From Amycolatopsis sp. 195334CR (GTDB taxonomy: Bacteria; Actinomycetota; Actinomycetes; Mycobacteriales; Pseudonocardiaceae), in the NCBI RefSeq assembly GCF_017309385.1, contig NZ_JAFJMJ010000001.1:3410001-3474000 (forward strand): 64,000 nucleotides of DNA, given 5' to 3'. The notes under the pieces are model-generated. The model had not been told where the DNA came from, ran no database searches, and was given only the letters and a program-made list of their open reading frames with translations. Of the stretch, positions 31,408 to 40,113 are shown in pieces. The first letter of the stretch is position 1. Each line of letters opens with the position of its first letter. The position numbers were made by a program, and so were the translations under genes.

Positions 31408-31627
31408 GGCTGGCGCTCGGCTGCGGTCGGTGCTCGGTGCTCGGCTGATGCTCACCGGATGTTGGCGCTCGGAGGTTGGTGCTCGCCGGAGGTCGGTGCT
31501 CGCCGGACGTTGGCGCTCGGCGGAGGTCGGTGCTCGCCGGACGTTGGTGCTCGGCTGGGGCTGGTGCTCGCCCATCCTCGGCGCTTGCCGAAGGTTGGTG
31601 TTCGCCGAGGGTGGGCGCTCGCCTGAG
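31408..31627. repeat. Degenerate 17-bp tandem repeat (minisatellite)
   Basis: A run of about a dozen units related to GTCGGTGCTCGCCGGAC fills the space after the amidohydrolase. Several units are near identical (around 31480-31550), and the outer ones decay. Most have the core YGGYGCTCG. No reading frame across it has support. It ends directly at a cluster of DnaA-box-like 9-mers. Such an array is prone to slippage and may vary between strains. Confidence 0.8.
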
Positions 31628-31666
31628 TTGTCCACATCCCCCGGGTTATCCACAGGCTTGCCCACA
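31628..31666 (+). promoter_or_regulatory. Cluster of three DnaA-box-like 9-mers
   Basis: TTGTCCACA (31628-31636), TTATCCACA (31646-31654) and TTGCCCACA (31658-31666) lie in the same orientation within 39 bp. The first two match the actinobacterial and E. coli DnaA box consensus exactly; the third differs by one base. A fourth, TTATCCACA, lies at 32021-32029 in the next gene. No oriC genes (dnaA, dnaN) are present, so if functional this would be a DnaA titration or regulatory site. Confidence 0.55.
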
Positions 31667-31707
31667 AGCCCTTGGCTCCCACCCCCACCCGGTGTGACGG
31701 TGGACCC

Positions 31708-32733
31708 ATGTTCCCGTTTCCCGAGGGCAGCCACGGCGCCCACCAGCGTTCGGCGCTCGAAGCCACGATCGGCGTCGAGCGCGTCCGAGCCGCGCTCGCG
31801 CAGGGCTGGTTGTCCCGCTATTCGGCCTCTGTACTGGTAGAACGCCGGCGGTTCGCGGAGTTCCGCACGCGGGCCGCCGCCGCTCTGCTGCACGCCGGCC
31901 CCCAGGCCGCGCTGACCGGCGACTCGGTCTTCGCACTGGCCGGGTTCACCTCCGCCGCGGGCCGGTGGGTCGAGGTCCTGGTACCGGATCCCCGCCCGGT
32001 CCGGCGAAGACCGGGCCTGGTTATCCACAGCGCCGAGTTCTCCGAAATCGACGTCGACGTGCATGCCGGCCTTCGAGCGATGACCCCGGATTTCGCACTG
32101 GCCGAGCTGTTGAGCCGGGACCGCGGCTTCGCCTGTCTGGAGGAGGCGCTGGCATCTTGCCCACCCTCCCGGCGCGAGGGCCTCCGGACCAGCGTGCTGG
32201 CCAGGATCATGGCGCGCCCGGACTCGGGCGGCCGGGCGCGGGCGCGCTTCCTGGTGGACCTGGGTACCGGCCTGACGAGGTCGCCCCTGGAAAGCCGGGT
32301 GCTCCTGCTCACCGTCGATGCAGGCTGGCCGCGGCCCGTCGCACACTTCCCGATCCGGGGTTCTGCCGGTCGGACCCTGTACCACTTACCGCTGGCCTGG
32401 CCAGATGCCCGAGTGGCCCTCGCCCCAGAGCCCGCCCCGGCCCCCGAGCCCACCCTTGCCCCCGGACCCTCCGCTGCTCCCGGGACCGCCGCCGCTGAGC
32501 CCGGGACCGCCGCCGGGGAGGCTCGCGCTGACGAGATCGATGCTGCTCGCGAGGCGACTGCTGCTGCTCGCGAGGCGGCCGCTGTTGCTCGCGAGGCTGC
32601 CGCTGCCCAGGACGAGGACCTATGGCGCCGCGGCTGGACGATTCTCCGGCCCACCGCCGCCGATCTGCGGGCCCCGGTGCACTTCCTCTCCGATCTGCAT
32701 GCCGCCCTCACCCAAGGCGGACTCGCCGCATGA
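31708..32733 (+). CDS. Decayed DUF559-type protein with low-complexity insert
   Basis: 341 residues. Residues ~1-200 match the actinobacterial layout of a winged-helix, AbiEi-like N-part (ALEATIGVERVRAALAQGWLSRYSASVLVERRRF) followed by the start of a DUF559 restriction-endonuclease-like domain (SPLESRVLLLTVDAGWPRPVAHFPI, LPLAWPDARVAL). Where the family normally continues with an acidic catalytic motif of the EYDG type, this protein has APEP followed by ~65 residues of Pro/Ala/Glu repeats. The fold's end (LWRRGWTILRPTAADL) then resumes. Nuclease activity is probably lost. Start at ATG 31708 is likely but has no strong ribosome site. It lies just after the DnaA-box cluster. Confidence 0.65.
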   Translation: MFPFPEGSHGAHQRSALEATIGVERVRAALAQGWLSRYSASVLVERRRFAEFRTRAAAALLHAGPQAALTGDSVFALAGFTSAAGRWVEVLVPDPRPVRRRPGLVIHSAEFSEIDVDVHAGLRAMTPDFALAELLSRDRGFACLEEALASCPPSRREGLRTSVLARIMARPDSGGRARARFLVDLGTGLTRSPLESRVLLLTVDAGWPRPVAHFPIRGSAGRTLYHLPLAWPDARVALAPEPAPAPEPTLAPGPSAAPGTAAAEPGTAAGEARADEIDAAREATAAAREAAAVAREAAAAQDEDLWRRGWTILRPTAADLRAPVHFLSDLHAALTQGGLAA

Positions 32734-32791
32734 GCCCGTACGCACGTAGAACTCCCCTACCCGAACGAGGGGCCCGGCCAGCGCGGAGAAA

Positions 32792-33244
32792 TCAGGGGGT
32801 GATGCCCGTACAGGGCCGCGTCCGCAGGGCTTCCACGTAGTCCGCCGGGGCCGAGGCCGCTTCGGCCGCATCGGCCAGGGCGCCCAGGTACCGCGCCGAC
32901 GGCAGGCCGCCTTCGTAGGCGTCGAGCACGTACAACCACGCGAGCACCGAACCCTCCAGGGTCTGCACGCGCAGCCGGATCTTGTTGTGCATTCCCAGCT
33001 CGCCGCCCTCCCAGCGGTCCAGCCGGGCCTCGTCCTGGGGGAGCACGTCGTAGAGCACCACGAAAACCCGGGAATCCGGGGCCTCGACGATCGTCGCCAG
33101 CGCGCCTTCCCAGCCGATGTCCTCGCCGCCGAAGGTGAGCCGCCAGCCTTCGAGCCAGCCGGTCCCCGCCATCGGCGAGTGCGGCGCGCGCTGCATCATC
33201 TGGTTGGGATCCATGTTGGACCCGTACGCGGCATACAAGGGCAC
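32792..33244 (-). CDS. Gamma-glutamylcyclotransferase-like protein
   Basis: 150 residues. The N-terminus LYAAYGSNMDPNQMMQRAP carries the YGSN loop that defines the gamma-glutamylcyclotransferase fold; EGALATIVEAPDSRVFVVLYDV and a Glu-rich stretch follow. Family members release 5-oxoproline from gamma-glutamyl groups. GTG start at 33244. It is divergent from lpdA with a ~135-bp gap, the arrangement of Rv3304 and lpdA in M. tuberculosis, so it is probably the Rv3304 counterpart. The exact substrate is not predictable. Confidence 0.8.
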   Translation of the reverse strand: MPLYAAYGSNMDPNQMMQRAPHSPMAGTGWLEGWRLTFGGEDIGWEGALATIVEAPDSRVFVVLYDVLPQDEARLDRWEGGELGMHNKIRLRVQTLEGSVLAWLYVLDAYEGGLPSARYLGALADAAEAASAPADYVEALRTRPCTGITP

Positions 33245-33379
33245 GGCGACAGCCTAGCGACCTTCCGCCGCCGAAGCGGACGCACTCCGCGTGTCCGGCC
33301 ACTCGACCGGACGAACGGTCCTCCGCGTACGGTGAGCGCGAGCCGGTGACCCACGGCGCACAGAAGGAGGAGAGCACAG

Positions 33380-34783
33380 GTGACCAGGATCGTCATCATG
33401 GGCGGCGGACCCGCGGGCTACGAGGCCGCGCTGGTGGCCGCGCAGCACGGCGCCAACGTGACCGTGGTCGAGCGCGATGGCCTGGGCGGCGCCTGCGTGC
33501 TGTACGACTGCGTGCCGTCGAAGACGTTCATCGCCTCCTCCGGGGCGCGCGCCAGCCTGCACGGGCTGCACGAGCTCGGCATCGCCACCGATCTGGCCGA
33601 CACCAGCGTCGATCTGCACACCGTGCACGGGCGCGTCCGGGGCCTGGCGCTCGCCCAATCGGCTGATATTCGGGCCAGGGTGCAGCGCGAGGGCGTCCGG
33701 GTGATCACCGGCACCGCCCGCTTCTGCGACGAGGAGCCCGGCCTGGCCACCCACAAGGTCGCGGTCAAGGCCGACAACGGCGACGAAGAGGTGCTCGACG
33801 CCGACGTCGTCCTCATCGCCACCGGCGCCACCCCGCGCGTGCTGCCGGGCGCGGTGCCCGACGGCGAGCGCATCCTCGACTGGCGCCAGCTCTACGACCT
33901 GCCCGAACTGCCCGAGCACCTCGCCGTCATCGGCTCCGGTGTCACCGGCGCCGAGTTCGCCTCCGCCTACACCGAGATGGGCGTCAAGGTCACCGTCGTC
34001 TCCAGCCGCGACCGCGTGCTCCCGCACGAGGACGCCGACGCCGCCGCGGTGCTGGAGGAGGTCTTCTCCCAGCGCGGCACCACGGTGGTCAAGCACGCCA
34101 GGGCCGACCGCGTCGAGCGCACCGCCGACGGCGTGCTGGTGCACCTCGCCGACGGCCGGGTGATCGAGGCCAGCCACGCGCTGATGACCGTCGGCTCGAT
34201 CCCGAACACCACCGACATCGGCCTGGAGACCGTCGGTATCGAGCCCGGCCCCGGCGGCTTCATCACCGTCGACCGGGTCTCGCGCACCAACGTCTCCGGC
34301 ATCTACGCCGCCGGTGACTGCACCGGCGTGCTGATGCTCGCCTCGGTCGCCAGCATGCAGGGCCGCATCGCGATGTGGCACGCGCTCGGCGAGGGCGTGG
34401 CCCCGATCAAGCTGAAGACGGTCGCGGCGAACGTGTTCACCCACCCGGAGATCGCCACCGTCGGCATCAGCCAGCAGGCGATCGACTCCGGCGAGGTGCC
34501 CGCCCGCACCATCATGCTGCCGCTGGCCACCAACGCCCGCGCCAAGATGGAGGGGCTGCGCCGCGGTTTCGTCAAGCTGTTCTGCCGCCCGGCGACCGGG
34601 GTGGTGGTCGGCGGCGTGGTGGTGGCGCCGACGGCGAGCGAGCTGATCCTGCCGATCGCGCTGGCCGTGCAGAACCAGCTCACCGTGGAGCACCTGGCGC
34701 TCACCTTCTCGGTGTACCCGTCGCTGTCCGGGTCGATCACCGAGGCGGGCCGCCAGCTCATGCGCCACGACGACCTGGACTGA
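33380..34783 (+). CDS. lpdA: LpdA-type NAD(P)H:quinone reductase
   Basis: 467 residues of the flavoprotein disulfide reductase family. FAD site IVIMGGGPAGYEAALVAAQHG, redox-pair region GGACVLYDCVPSK, NAD(P) site AVIGSGVTGAEFAS and GIYAAGDCTG. The C-terminal motif that normally supplies the active-site His (HAHPTLSE) reads VYPSLSGS, so lipoamide dehydrogenase activity is not expected. The same loss is known for M. tuberculosis LpdA (Rv3303c), which reduces quinones. Start GTG 33380 lies 8 bp after AGGAGGAGAG. In M. tuberculosis lpdA is followed by glpD2; here a VOC protein and glpF-glpK lie between them. Confidence 0.92.
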   Translation: MTRIVIMGGGPAGYEAALVAAQHGANVTVVERDGLGGACVLYDCVPSKTFIASSGARASLHGLHELGIATDLADTSVDLHTVHGRVRGLALAQSADIRARVQREGVRVITGTARFCDEEPGLATHKVAVKADNGDEEVLDADVVLIATGATPRVLPGAVPDGERILDWRQLYDLPELPEHLAVIGSGVTGAEFASAYTEMGVKVTVVSSRDRVLPHEDADAAAVLEEVFSQRGTTVVKHARADRVERTADGVLVHLADGRVIEASHALMTVGSIPNTTDIGLETVGIEPGPGGFITVDRVSRTNVSGIYAAGDCTGVLMLASVASMQGRIAMWHALGEGVAPIKLKTVAANVFTHPEIATVGISQQAIDSGEVPARTIMLPLATNARAKMEGLRRGFVKLFCRPATGVVVGGVVVAPTASELILPIALAVQNQLTVEHLALTFSVYPSLSGSITEAGRQLMRHDDLD

Positions 34784-34926
34784 CCCGCCGCCCATTTTCG
34801 CCGTCCCGAATTCGGTTCGTTTATCGCGGACCGCGGCGAAACACGCCCGCATTTCGAGTGGGTGGAAAATGGTGGGTGGTGTGCTAGAAAATCCCGGCGT
34901 AGCAGGGTCAACGGCGGGAGCTCGGG

Positions 34927-35688
34927 ATGCCCATTCGTTATTCACCGTGGCCGCGCGGCATGCCGTGCTGGGTCGATCTGATGATTTCCGACCTGACCAA
35001 GGCCAAGGAATTCTACGGACAGTTGTTCGGGTGGGAGTTCGAACACCGGGCCGGCCGGCTGCGCTGCACGATCGGGGGACGCGAGGTGTCCGGGATCGGG
35101 GAGCGGACCGGTCCGGAGACCGCCGCGGTGTGGACCACCTACTTCGCCGTGCCCGATCTCGACGCCACGCTGCGCGCGATCACCGGCGCCGGTGGCCGCG
35201 TCCTCCGGCCGGCCACCGAAGTCGGGAACGACTGCCGGTTCGCCGTGGTGGGTGACCCGAGCGGCGCGGTGTTCGGGCTGTGGCAGGCCGGGGCGCGGAT
35301 CGGCGCCCAGGTCACCGACGAGCCCGGCGCGCTGGTGTGGAACGACTGCTTCACCGCGAACGTGACCGCCGCCGCGGCCTTCTACACCGGGATCTTCGGC
35401 TACGGCTCGGCGGACCTGTCCGCGCCGGGGTTCAGCTACACCGCGCTCACCCTGGGCGGGGAGGCGGTGGGCGGACTGGCCGAACTGCCCGCCGACGTGC
35501 CGGGTGAGGTGCCCGCGCACTGGGTGACCTACTTCGCCGTCGCGGACGCCGACGAAAGCACCGAGAAGGTGCGGGAACTCGGCGGCAGCGTGCTGAACCC
35601 GCCGTTCGACTCACCGGACGGGCGGCTGGCCGCGGTGACCGACAACCAGGGCGTGTCGTTCTGCCTGGTCGGCCCGAGCGCGGGCTGA
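34927..35688 (+). CDS. Two-domain VOC (glyoxalase-fold) protein
   Basis: 253 residues composed of two VOC modules. The first (11-120) reads CWVDLMISDLTKAKEFYGQLFGWEF ... VVGDPSGAVFGLWQ; the second (133-250) reads VWNDCFTANVTAAAAFYTGIFGYG ... VTDNQGVSFCLVG. Such proteins are dioxygenases, isomerases or resistance proteins; a His/Glu metal set like that of glyoxalase I is not obvious. The ATG at 34927 follows GGGAGC. The 3' end of the gene, including the stop, is duplicated 54 bp downstream. Function unknown. Confidence 0.85.
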   Translation: MPIRYSPWPRGMPCWVDLMISDLTKAKEFYGQLFGWEFEHRAGRLRCTIGGREVSGIGERTGPETAAVWTTYFAVPDLDATLRAITGAGGRVLRPATEVGNDCRFAVVGDPSGAVFGLWQAGARIGAQVTDEPGALVWNDCFTANVTAAAAFYTGIFGYGSADLSAPGFSYTALTLGGEAVGGLAELPADVPGEVPAHWVTYFAVADADESTEKVRELGGSVLNPPFDSPDGRLAAVTDNQGVSFCLVGPSAG

Positions 35689-35750
35689 GGCGGACCGACC
35701 AAGGTGGTGTCGTTCTGCCTGATCGGCCCCAGCGCGGGCTGAGGCCGACC
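35653..35750 (+). repeat. Tandem duplication of the VOC gene 3' end
   Basis: Bases 35653-35696 (last codons and stop of the VOC gene) recur at 35707-35750 with only three differences, keeping the in-frame TGA. The second copy is outside any gene, just before the glpK stop at 35763. This is a recent partial duplication with 54-bp period. Confidence 0.9.
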
Positions 35751-35762
35751 AGGCAGCCGGGC

Positions 35763-37268
35763 TCACTCCACCCAGTCGAAGGTCTTGGTGACGGCCTTCT
35801 TCCAGTTCTTGTACTGGCCCTCGCGGGTGTCCGCGTCGAGCTCCGGCGTCCACTCCTTGTCCTTGGCCCAGTTGGTGCGGATGTCGTCCTCGCTCTTCCA
35901 GAAGCCGACCGCCAGGCCAGCCGCGTAGGCGGCGCCGAGCGCGGTGGTCTCGTTGACCACCGGCCGGATCACCGGCACGCCGAGGATGTCCGCCTGGAAC
36001 TGCATGAGCAGCTCGTTGACCACCATGCCGCCGTCCACCTTCAGCGAGGTCAGCTCGACCCCGGAGTCGGCGTTCATCGCGTCGATGACCTCGCGGGTCT
36101 GGAAGGCCGTGGCCTCCAGCACCGCCCGGCACAGGTGGCCCTTGTTCACGAACCGGGTGAGGCCGACGATCGCGCCGCGGGCGTCGGACCGCCAGTACGG
36201 CGCGAACAGGCCGGAGAACGCGGGCACGAAATAGGTGCCGCCGTTGTCCTCGACCTTGCGGGCGTGCTCCTCGATCTCCGCGGCCGAGCCGATCATGCCG
36301 AGGTTGTCGCGCAGCCACTGCACCAGCGAACCGGTGACCGCGATCGAACCCTCCAGCGCGTACACCGTGTCGTTCGAACCGATCTTGTAGCAGACCGTGG
36401 TGAGCAGGCCGTTCTCCGAGAGCACCTTCTCGGTACCGGTGTTCAGCAGCACGAAGTTGCCGGTGCCGTAGGTGTTCTTGGCCTCACCGGGGGACAGGCA
36501 CGCCTGCCCGAAGGTGGCCGCCTGCTGGTCACCGAGGATGCCGGCGATCGGCACCCCGGCCAGCGCGCCGCGCTCGCGGACCTTGCCGAACTCCTCCGAG
36601 GAGGACCGGATCTCCGGCAGCATGGACAGCGGGATGCCCATGTCCTCGGCGATCGAGGCGTCCCAGGACAGCGTGTCCAGGTCCATCAGCAGGGTGCGCG
36701 AGGCGTTGGTCGGGTCGGTCGCGTGCACGCCGCCCTCGGGGCCGCCGGTCATGTTCCACAGCACCCAGGTGTCCATGTTGCCGAACAGCAGGTCACCGGC
36801 CTCGGCGCGGGCGCGCGCACCGTCCACATTGTCCAGGATCCACTTGATCTTCGGCCCGGAGAAGTAGGTGGCCAGCGGCAGCCCGGTCTTGGCGCGGTAG
36901 CGCTCCTGCCCGCCACCGAGCGCGCCCAGCTCCTCGACGATCTTGTCGGTCCTGGTGTCCTGCCAGACGATCGCGTTGTACACCGGCTTGCCGGTCTTGC
37001 GGTCCCAGACCAGCGTGGTCTCGCGCTGGTTGGTGATGCCGACCGCGGTGATGTCGGCGGCGGTGATGTCCGCCTTGGCCAGTGCGCCGGCGGCGACCGC
37101 GCGGGTGTTCTCCCAGATCTCCTCGGCGTTGTGCTCGACCCAGCCCGCCTGCGGGAAGATCTGCTCGTGCTCACGCTGGTCCACCGCGATCGAGCGGCCG
37201 GCGTGGTTGAAGATCATCATGCGGGTGGACGTGGTGCCCTGGTCGATCGCGGCGACGTAGGAAGTCAT
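35763..37268 (-). CDS. glpK: Glycerol kinase
   Basis: 501 residues, phosphorylates glycerol to glycerol-3-phosphate. FGGY-family motifs: [16 protein letters not shown] at the N-terminus, [31 protein letters not shown], the sugar site [44 protein letters not shown] and the C-terminal ATP site [21 protein letters not shown] and [16 protein letters not shown] start at 37268. It lies 29 bp after glpF on the same strand, so uptake and phosphorylation are co-expressed. Length and motifs are standard. Confidence 0.97.
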   Translation of the reverse strand: MTSYVAAIDQGTTSTRMMIFNHAGRSIAVDQREHEQIFPQAGWVEHNAEEIWENTRAVAAGALAKADITAADITAVGITNQRETTLVWDRKTGKPVYNAIVWQDTRTDKIVEELGALGGGQERYRAKTGLPLATYFSGPKIKWILDNVDGARARAEAGDLLFGNMDTWVLWNMTGGPEGGVHATDPTNASRTLLMDLDTLSWDASIAEDMGIPLSMLPEIRSSSEEFGKVRERGALAGVPIAGILGDQQAATFGQACLSPGEAKNTYGTGNFVLLNTGTEKVLSENGLLTTVCYKIGSNDTVYALEGSIAVTGSLVQWLRDNLGMIGSAAEIEEHARKVEDNGGTYFVPAFSGLFAPYWRSDARGAIVGLTRFVNKGHLCRAVLEATAFQTREVIDAMNADSGVELTSLKVDGGMVVNELLMQFQADILGVPVIRPVVNETTALGAAYAAGLAVGFWKSEDDIRTNWAKDKEWTPELDADTREGQYKNWKKAVTKTFDWVE

Positions 37269-37297
37269 TTCGCTTCAACTCTCCGGTGTCAGTGGGG

Positions 37298-38047
37298 TCA
37301 GGCGGCCGTCGGCAGCACGAGGAACAGTAGGGCCGCGAGTGCCCCGCCGACCAGCGGGCCGAGCACCGGAACCCAGGAGTAGCCCCAGTTCGGGTTGGCC
37401 TTGCTGCGGATCGGCAGCAGGAAGGCGTAGGCGATGCGCGGGCCGAGGTCACGGGCGGGGTTGATGGCGTAGCCGGTCGGCCCGCCGAGCGAGGTGCCGA
37501 TCACCAGCACCACGAAGGCGACGCCGGCGTAGCCCAGCGCCGAGTTGCCGAAGTCCGGCACCCCGCCGTCGCCCGCCTTGACCACCGGGCTGAGCAGGAT
37601 CCAGGCCACCAGCACGAAGGTGCCGATGATCTCGGTCACCAGGTTCCACACCTTGTGCGGGATCTGCGGCGCGGTGGAGAAGATGCCGAGCGTGTTCTCC
37701 GGCTCGGGGTGGTCGTCGAACTGCAGTTTGTAGGTGGCCCAGCACAGCGCCGCGCCGATGATCGCGCCGAGCATCTGCGCGAGGAAGTAGATCGGCACGT
37801 CGGCCCACGCGGTCTTCCCGGCGACCGCGAGGCCGAGGGTCACCGCCGGGTTGAGGTGCGCGCCACTGGGCGCGGCGATGCTGGCGCCGGCGAACACGGC
37901 GAAGGCCCAGCCGATGTTGACAAAAAGGAAGCCGGTGTTGTGCCCGTTGTTCTTGCGCAGCACGTGGTTCGCCACGACACCGTTACCGAGCAGGATCAGC
38001 ACCGCCGTGCCGATCAGCTCCCAGATGAAAATTTCCCCAGCTGCCAT
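37298..38047 (-). CDS. glpF: Glycerol facilitator (aquaglyceroporin)
   Basis: 249 residues with six membrane helices and the two half-helices marked by NPA boxes: HLNPAVTLG and AINPARDLGPR. The Asp after the second NPA box is the residue that widens the pore for glycerol. The ATG at 38047 is preceded by GGAGGGACG; the frame extends five codons more without a site. Forms a glycerol channel in the cytoplasmic membrane, first gene of glpF-glpK, divergent from glpD. Confidence 0.95.
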   Translation of the reverse strand: MAAGEIFIWELIGTAVLILLGNGVVANHVLRKNNGHNTGFLFVNIGWAFAVFAGASIAAPSGAHLNPAVTLGLAVAGKTAWADVPIYFLAQMLGAIIGAALCWATYKLQFDDHPEPENTLGIFSTAPQIPHKVWNLVTEIIGTFVLVAWILLSPVVKAGDGGVPDFGNSALGYAGVAFVVLVIGTSLGGPTGYAINPARDLGPRIAYAFLLPIRSKANPNWGYSWVPVLGPLVGGALAALLFLVLPTAA

Positions 38048-38132
38048 CTCGTCCCTCCACAACGGACACTTCGCGCGCAGGGTCGATCACGGCGTGCCAC
38101 GGCGCCGTTGCCGACCCACGATCATGGGAACG

Positions 38133-38146
38133 CTACTAGTTGGTAG
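38133..38146. promoter_or_regulatory. Candidate operator between glpF and glpD
   Basis: CTACTAGTTGGTAG is an inverted repeat (CTAC and GTAG arms around a 6-bp centre) about 85 bp upstream of glpF and 145 bp upstream of glpD. The 244-bp divergent spacer is where a shared glycerol regulator would bind. Evidence is only the symmetry and location. Confidence 0.3.
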
Positions 38147-38291
38147 TCGAACCTTCCAGGCGCGAACGGCGTCAATTTTTCAAGATCAGGTGAACCGCCG
38201 GAAGACTGCTCAGTCACACTCGGACGCTCGCCGGGATGCGGGCGCTTGAAGACGTGACATGCTGGACGGCGAGCATGTCGAGGAGGATGCG

Positions 38292-40025
38292 GTGACCGAT
38301 TCTGCACGCGGGGCTGGCCAAGCCGAACTGGGGCCGCGGACCCGTGAGGACTCATGGCGGCGACTGGGCGGGGAGAGCTTCGACCTGGTGGTCATCGGCG
38401 GTGGCGTGGTGGGCGCCGGGGTGGCGCTCGACGCGGCGACGCGCGGGCTGCGCGTGGCGCTGGTCGAGGCTCGGGACCTCGCCTCCGGCACGTCGAGCCG
38501 GTCCAGCAAGCTGTTCCACGGTGGGTTGAGGTACCTCGAACAGCTGGAATTCGGGCTGGTGCGCGAGGCGCTGCGCGAGCGCGAGCTGATGCTCACGCGG
38601 CTCGCCCCGCACCTGGTCAAGCCGGTGAGCTTCCTCTACCCGCTGACCAAGCGCGTCTGGGAGCGGCCGTACACCGCGGCCGGGCTGTTCATGTACGACA
38701 CCATGGGCGGCGCGCGGTCGGTGCCCGGGCAGAAGCACCTGACCAGGGCGGGGGCGCTGCGCATGGTGCCCGCGCTCAAGCGGGACGCGCTGATCGGCGG
38801 CATCCGCTACTACGACGCGCAGGCCGACGACGCGCGGCACACCATGACGGTGGCCCGCACCGCCGCGCACTACGGCGCGGTGGTCCGCACGTCCACCCAG
38901 GTGGTGCGCTTCCTGCGGGAGGCCGACCGGATCTCCGGCGTGCGCGTGCGCGACGTCGAGGACGGCCGCGAGACCGACATCCAGGCCAGCGCGGTGATCA
39001 ACTGCACCGGGGTGTGGACGGACGAACTGCAGCGGCTGTCCGGCAGCCGCGGCCGGTTCCGCGTGCGCGCCAGCAAGGGCGTGCACATCGTGGTGCCGCG
39101 CGACCGGATCGTCTCGGAGTCGGGCATGATCCTGCGCACCGAGAAGTCCGTGTTGTTCGTCATCCCCTGGCGCAACCACTGGATCGTGGGAACCACCGAC
39201 ACCGACTGGAACCTGGACCTCGCGCACCCGTCGGCCACCAAGCACGACATCGACTACCTGCTCGAACACGTCAACACCGTGCTGGCCACGCCGCTCACGC
39301 ACGACGACATCGAGGGCGTGTACGCCGGGCTGCGGCCGCTGCTGGCCGGGGAGAGCGAGGAGACCTCGAAGCTCTCGCGCGAGCACGCGGTGGCCAGGGT
39401 GGCGCCGGGGCTGGTCGCCATCGCGGGGGGCAAGTACACCACCTACCGGGTGATGGCGGCGGACGCCGTCGAGGCCGCGGCGGTGGACCTGCCCGGGCGC
39501 CCGCAGCCGTCGATCACCGACAAGGTGCCGCTGCTCGGCGCCGACGGGTACCACGCGCTGGTCAACCAGGCGGACCACCTGGCCGCGCAGCACGGCCTGC
39601 ACCCGTACCGCGTGCGGCACCTGCTCGACCGCTACGGCTCGCTGGTGCACGAGGTGCTCGCGCTCGGCGAGGGGCGTCCCGAACTGCTCAAGCCGCTCGA
39701 AGCCGCGCCGGACTACCTGGGCGTGGAGGCGGTGTACGCGGTCAGCCACGAGGGTGCGCTGCACCTGGAGGACGTGCTGGCCCGGCGGACGCGCATCTCG
39801 ATCGAGTACCCGCACCGCGGGGTGGACTGCGCGCGGCAGGTCGCGAAGCTGATGGGCGAGGTGCTCGGGTGGTCCGATGAGGAGACCGCACGCGAGGTCG
39901 AGGTGTACATCGCCCGGGTCGAAGCCGAACGGGACTCCCAGTCGCAGCCGAACGACGAGGCCGCCGACGAACGCCGCAACGCCGCCCCCGAAGCCCGCTC
40001 GCGCCTGACCGAACCCGTCAGCTAG
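38292..40025 (+). CDS. glpD: Glycerol-3-phosphate dehydrogenase (FAD)
   Basis: 577 residues. Oxidises glycerol-3-phosphate to dihydroxyacetone phosphate at the membrane and passes electrons to quinone. FAD site DLVVIGGGVVGAGVALDAATRGLRVALVE, DAO-domain landmarks SSRSSKLFHGGLRYLEQLEFGLV, IPWRNHWIVGTTDTDW and AGGKYTTYRVMAADAVEAA, then the C-terminal helical domain. GTG start at 38292 after AGGAGG is well supported. The last ~40 residues are a polar, charged tail. Divergent from glpF-glpK; with them it completes glycerol catabolism. Counterpart of glpD2 beside lpdA in mycobacteria. Confidence 0.95.
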   Translation: MTDSARGAGQAELGPRTREDSWRRLGGESFDLVVIGGGVVGAGVALDAATRGLRVALVEARDLASGTSSRSSKLFHGGLRYLEQLEFGLVREALRERELMLTRLAPHLVKPVSFLYPLTKRVWERPYTAAGLFMYDTMGGARSVPGQKHLTRAGALRMVPALKRDALIGGIRYYDAQADDARHTMTVARTAAHYGAVVRTSTQVVRFLREADRISGVRVRDVEDGRETDIQASAVINCTGVWTDELQRLSGSRGRFRVRASKGVHIVVPRDRIVSESGMILRTEKSVLFVIPWRNHWIVGTTDTDWNLDLAHPSATKHDIDYLLEHVNTVLATPLTHDDIEGVYAGLRPLLAGESEETSKLSREHAVARVAPGLVAIAGGKYTTYRVMAADAVEAAAVDLPGRPQPSITDKVPLLGADGYHALVNQADHLAAQHGLHPYRVRHLLDRYGSLVHEVLALGEGRPELLKPLEAAPDYLGVEAVYAVSHEGALHLEDVLARRTRISIEYPHRGVDCARQVAKLMGEVLGWSDEETAREVEVYIARVEAERDSQSQPNDEAADERRNAAPEARSRLTEPVS

Positions 40026-40058
40026 CCCGTATCCGCCTGACCGAACCGGTCAGCTGAG

Positions 40059-40113
40059 TGCAGTGAATGTGGCTTTCACAGCGTCAGACGCTGTGAAAGC
40101 CACATTCACTGCA
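40059..40113. repeat. Palindromic repeat, copy 2, 27-bp perfect arms
   Basis: Arms 40059-40085 and 40087-40113 are exact inverted copies around a single base; they contain the GTGAATGTGGCTTTCA core shared with copies at 8352 and 53160. It lies between the convergent glpD and acyl-CoA ligase genes. The TGA inside the right arm is the stop codon of the ligase gene, so the repeat also sets that protein's C-terminus. Confidence 0.9.

Noticed and set aside
31408..31627. CRISPR array in the 17-bp repeats
   Set aside because: Units are directly adjacent with no unique spacers, too short and degenerate, and no cas genes are nearby.
31628..31666. Reading the DnaA-box cluster as the chromosome origin
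   Set aside because: oriC in actinomycetes lies between dnaA and dnaN with many more boxes; neither gene is present.
33380..34783. Dihydrolipoamide dehydrogenase of pyruvate dehydrogenase
   Set aside because: The C-terminal catalytic His motif is missing and no 2-oxoacid dehydrogenase genes are adjacent.
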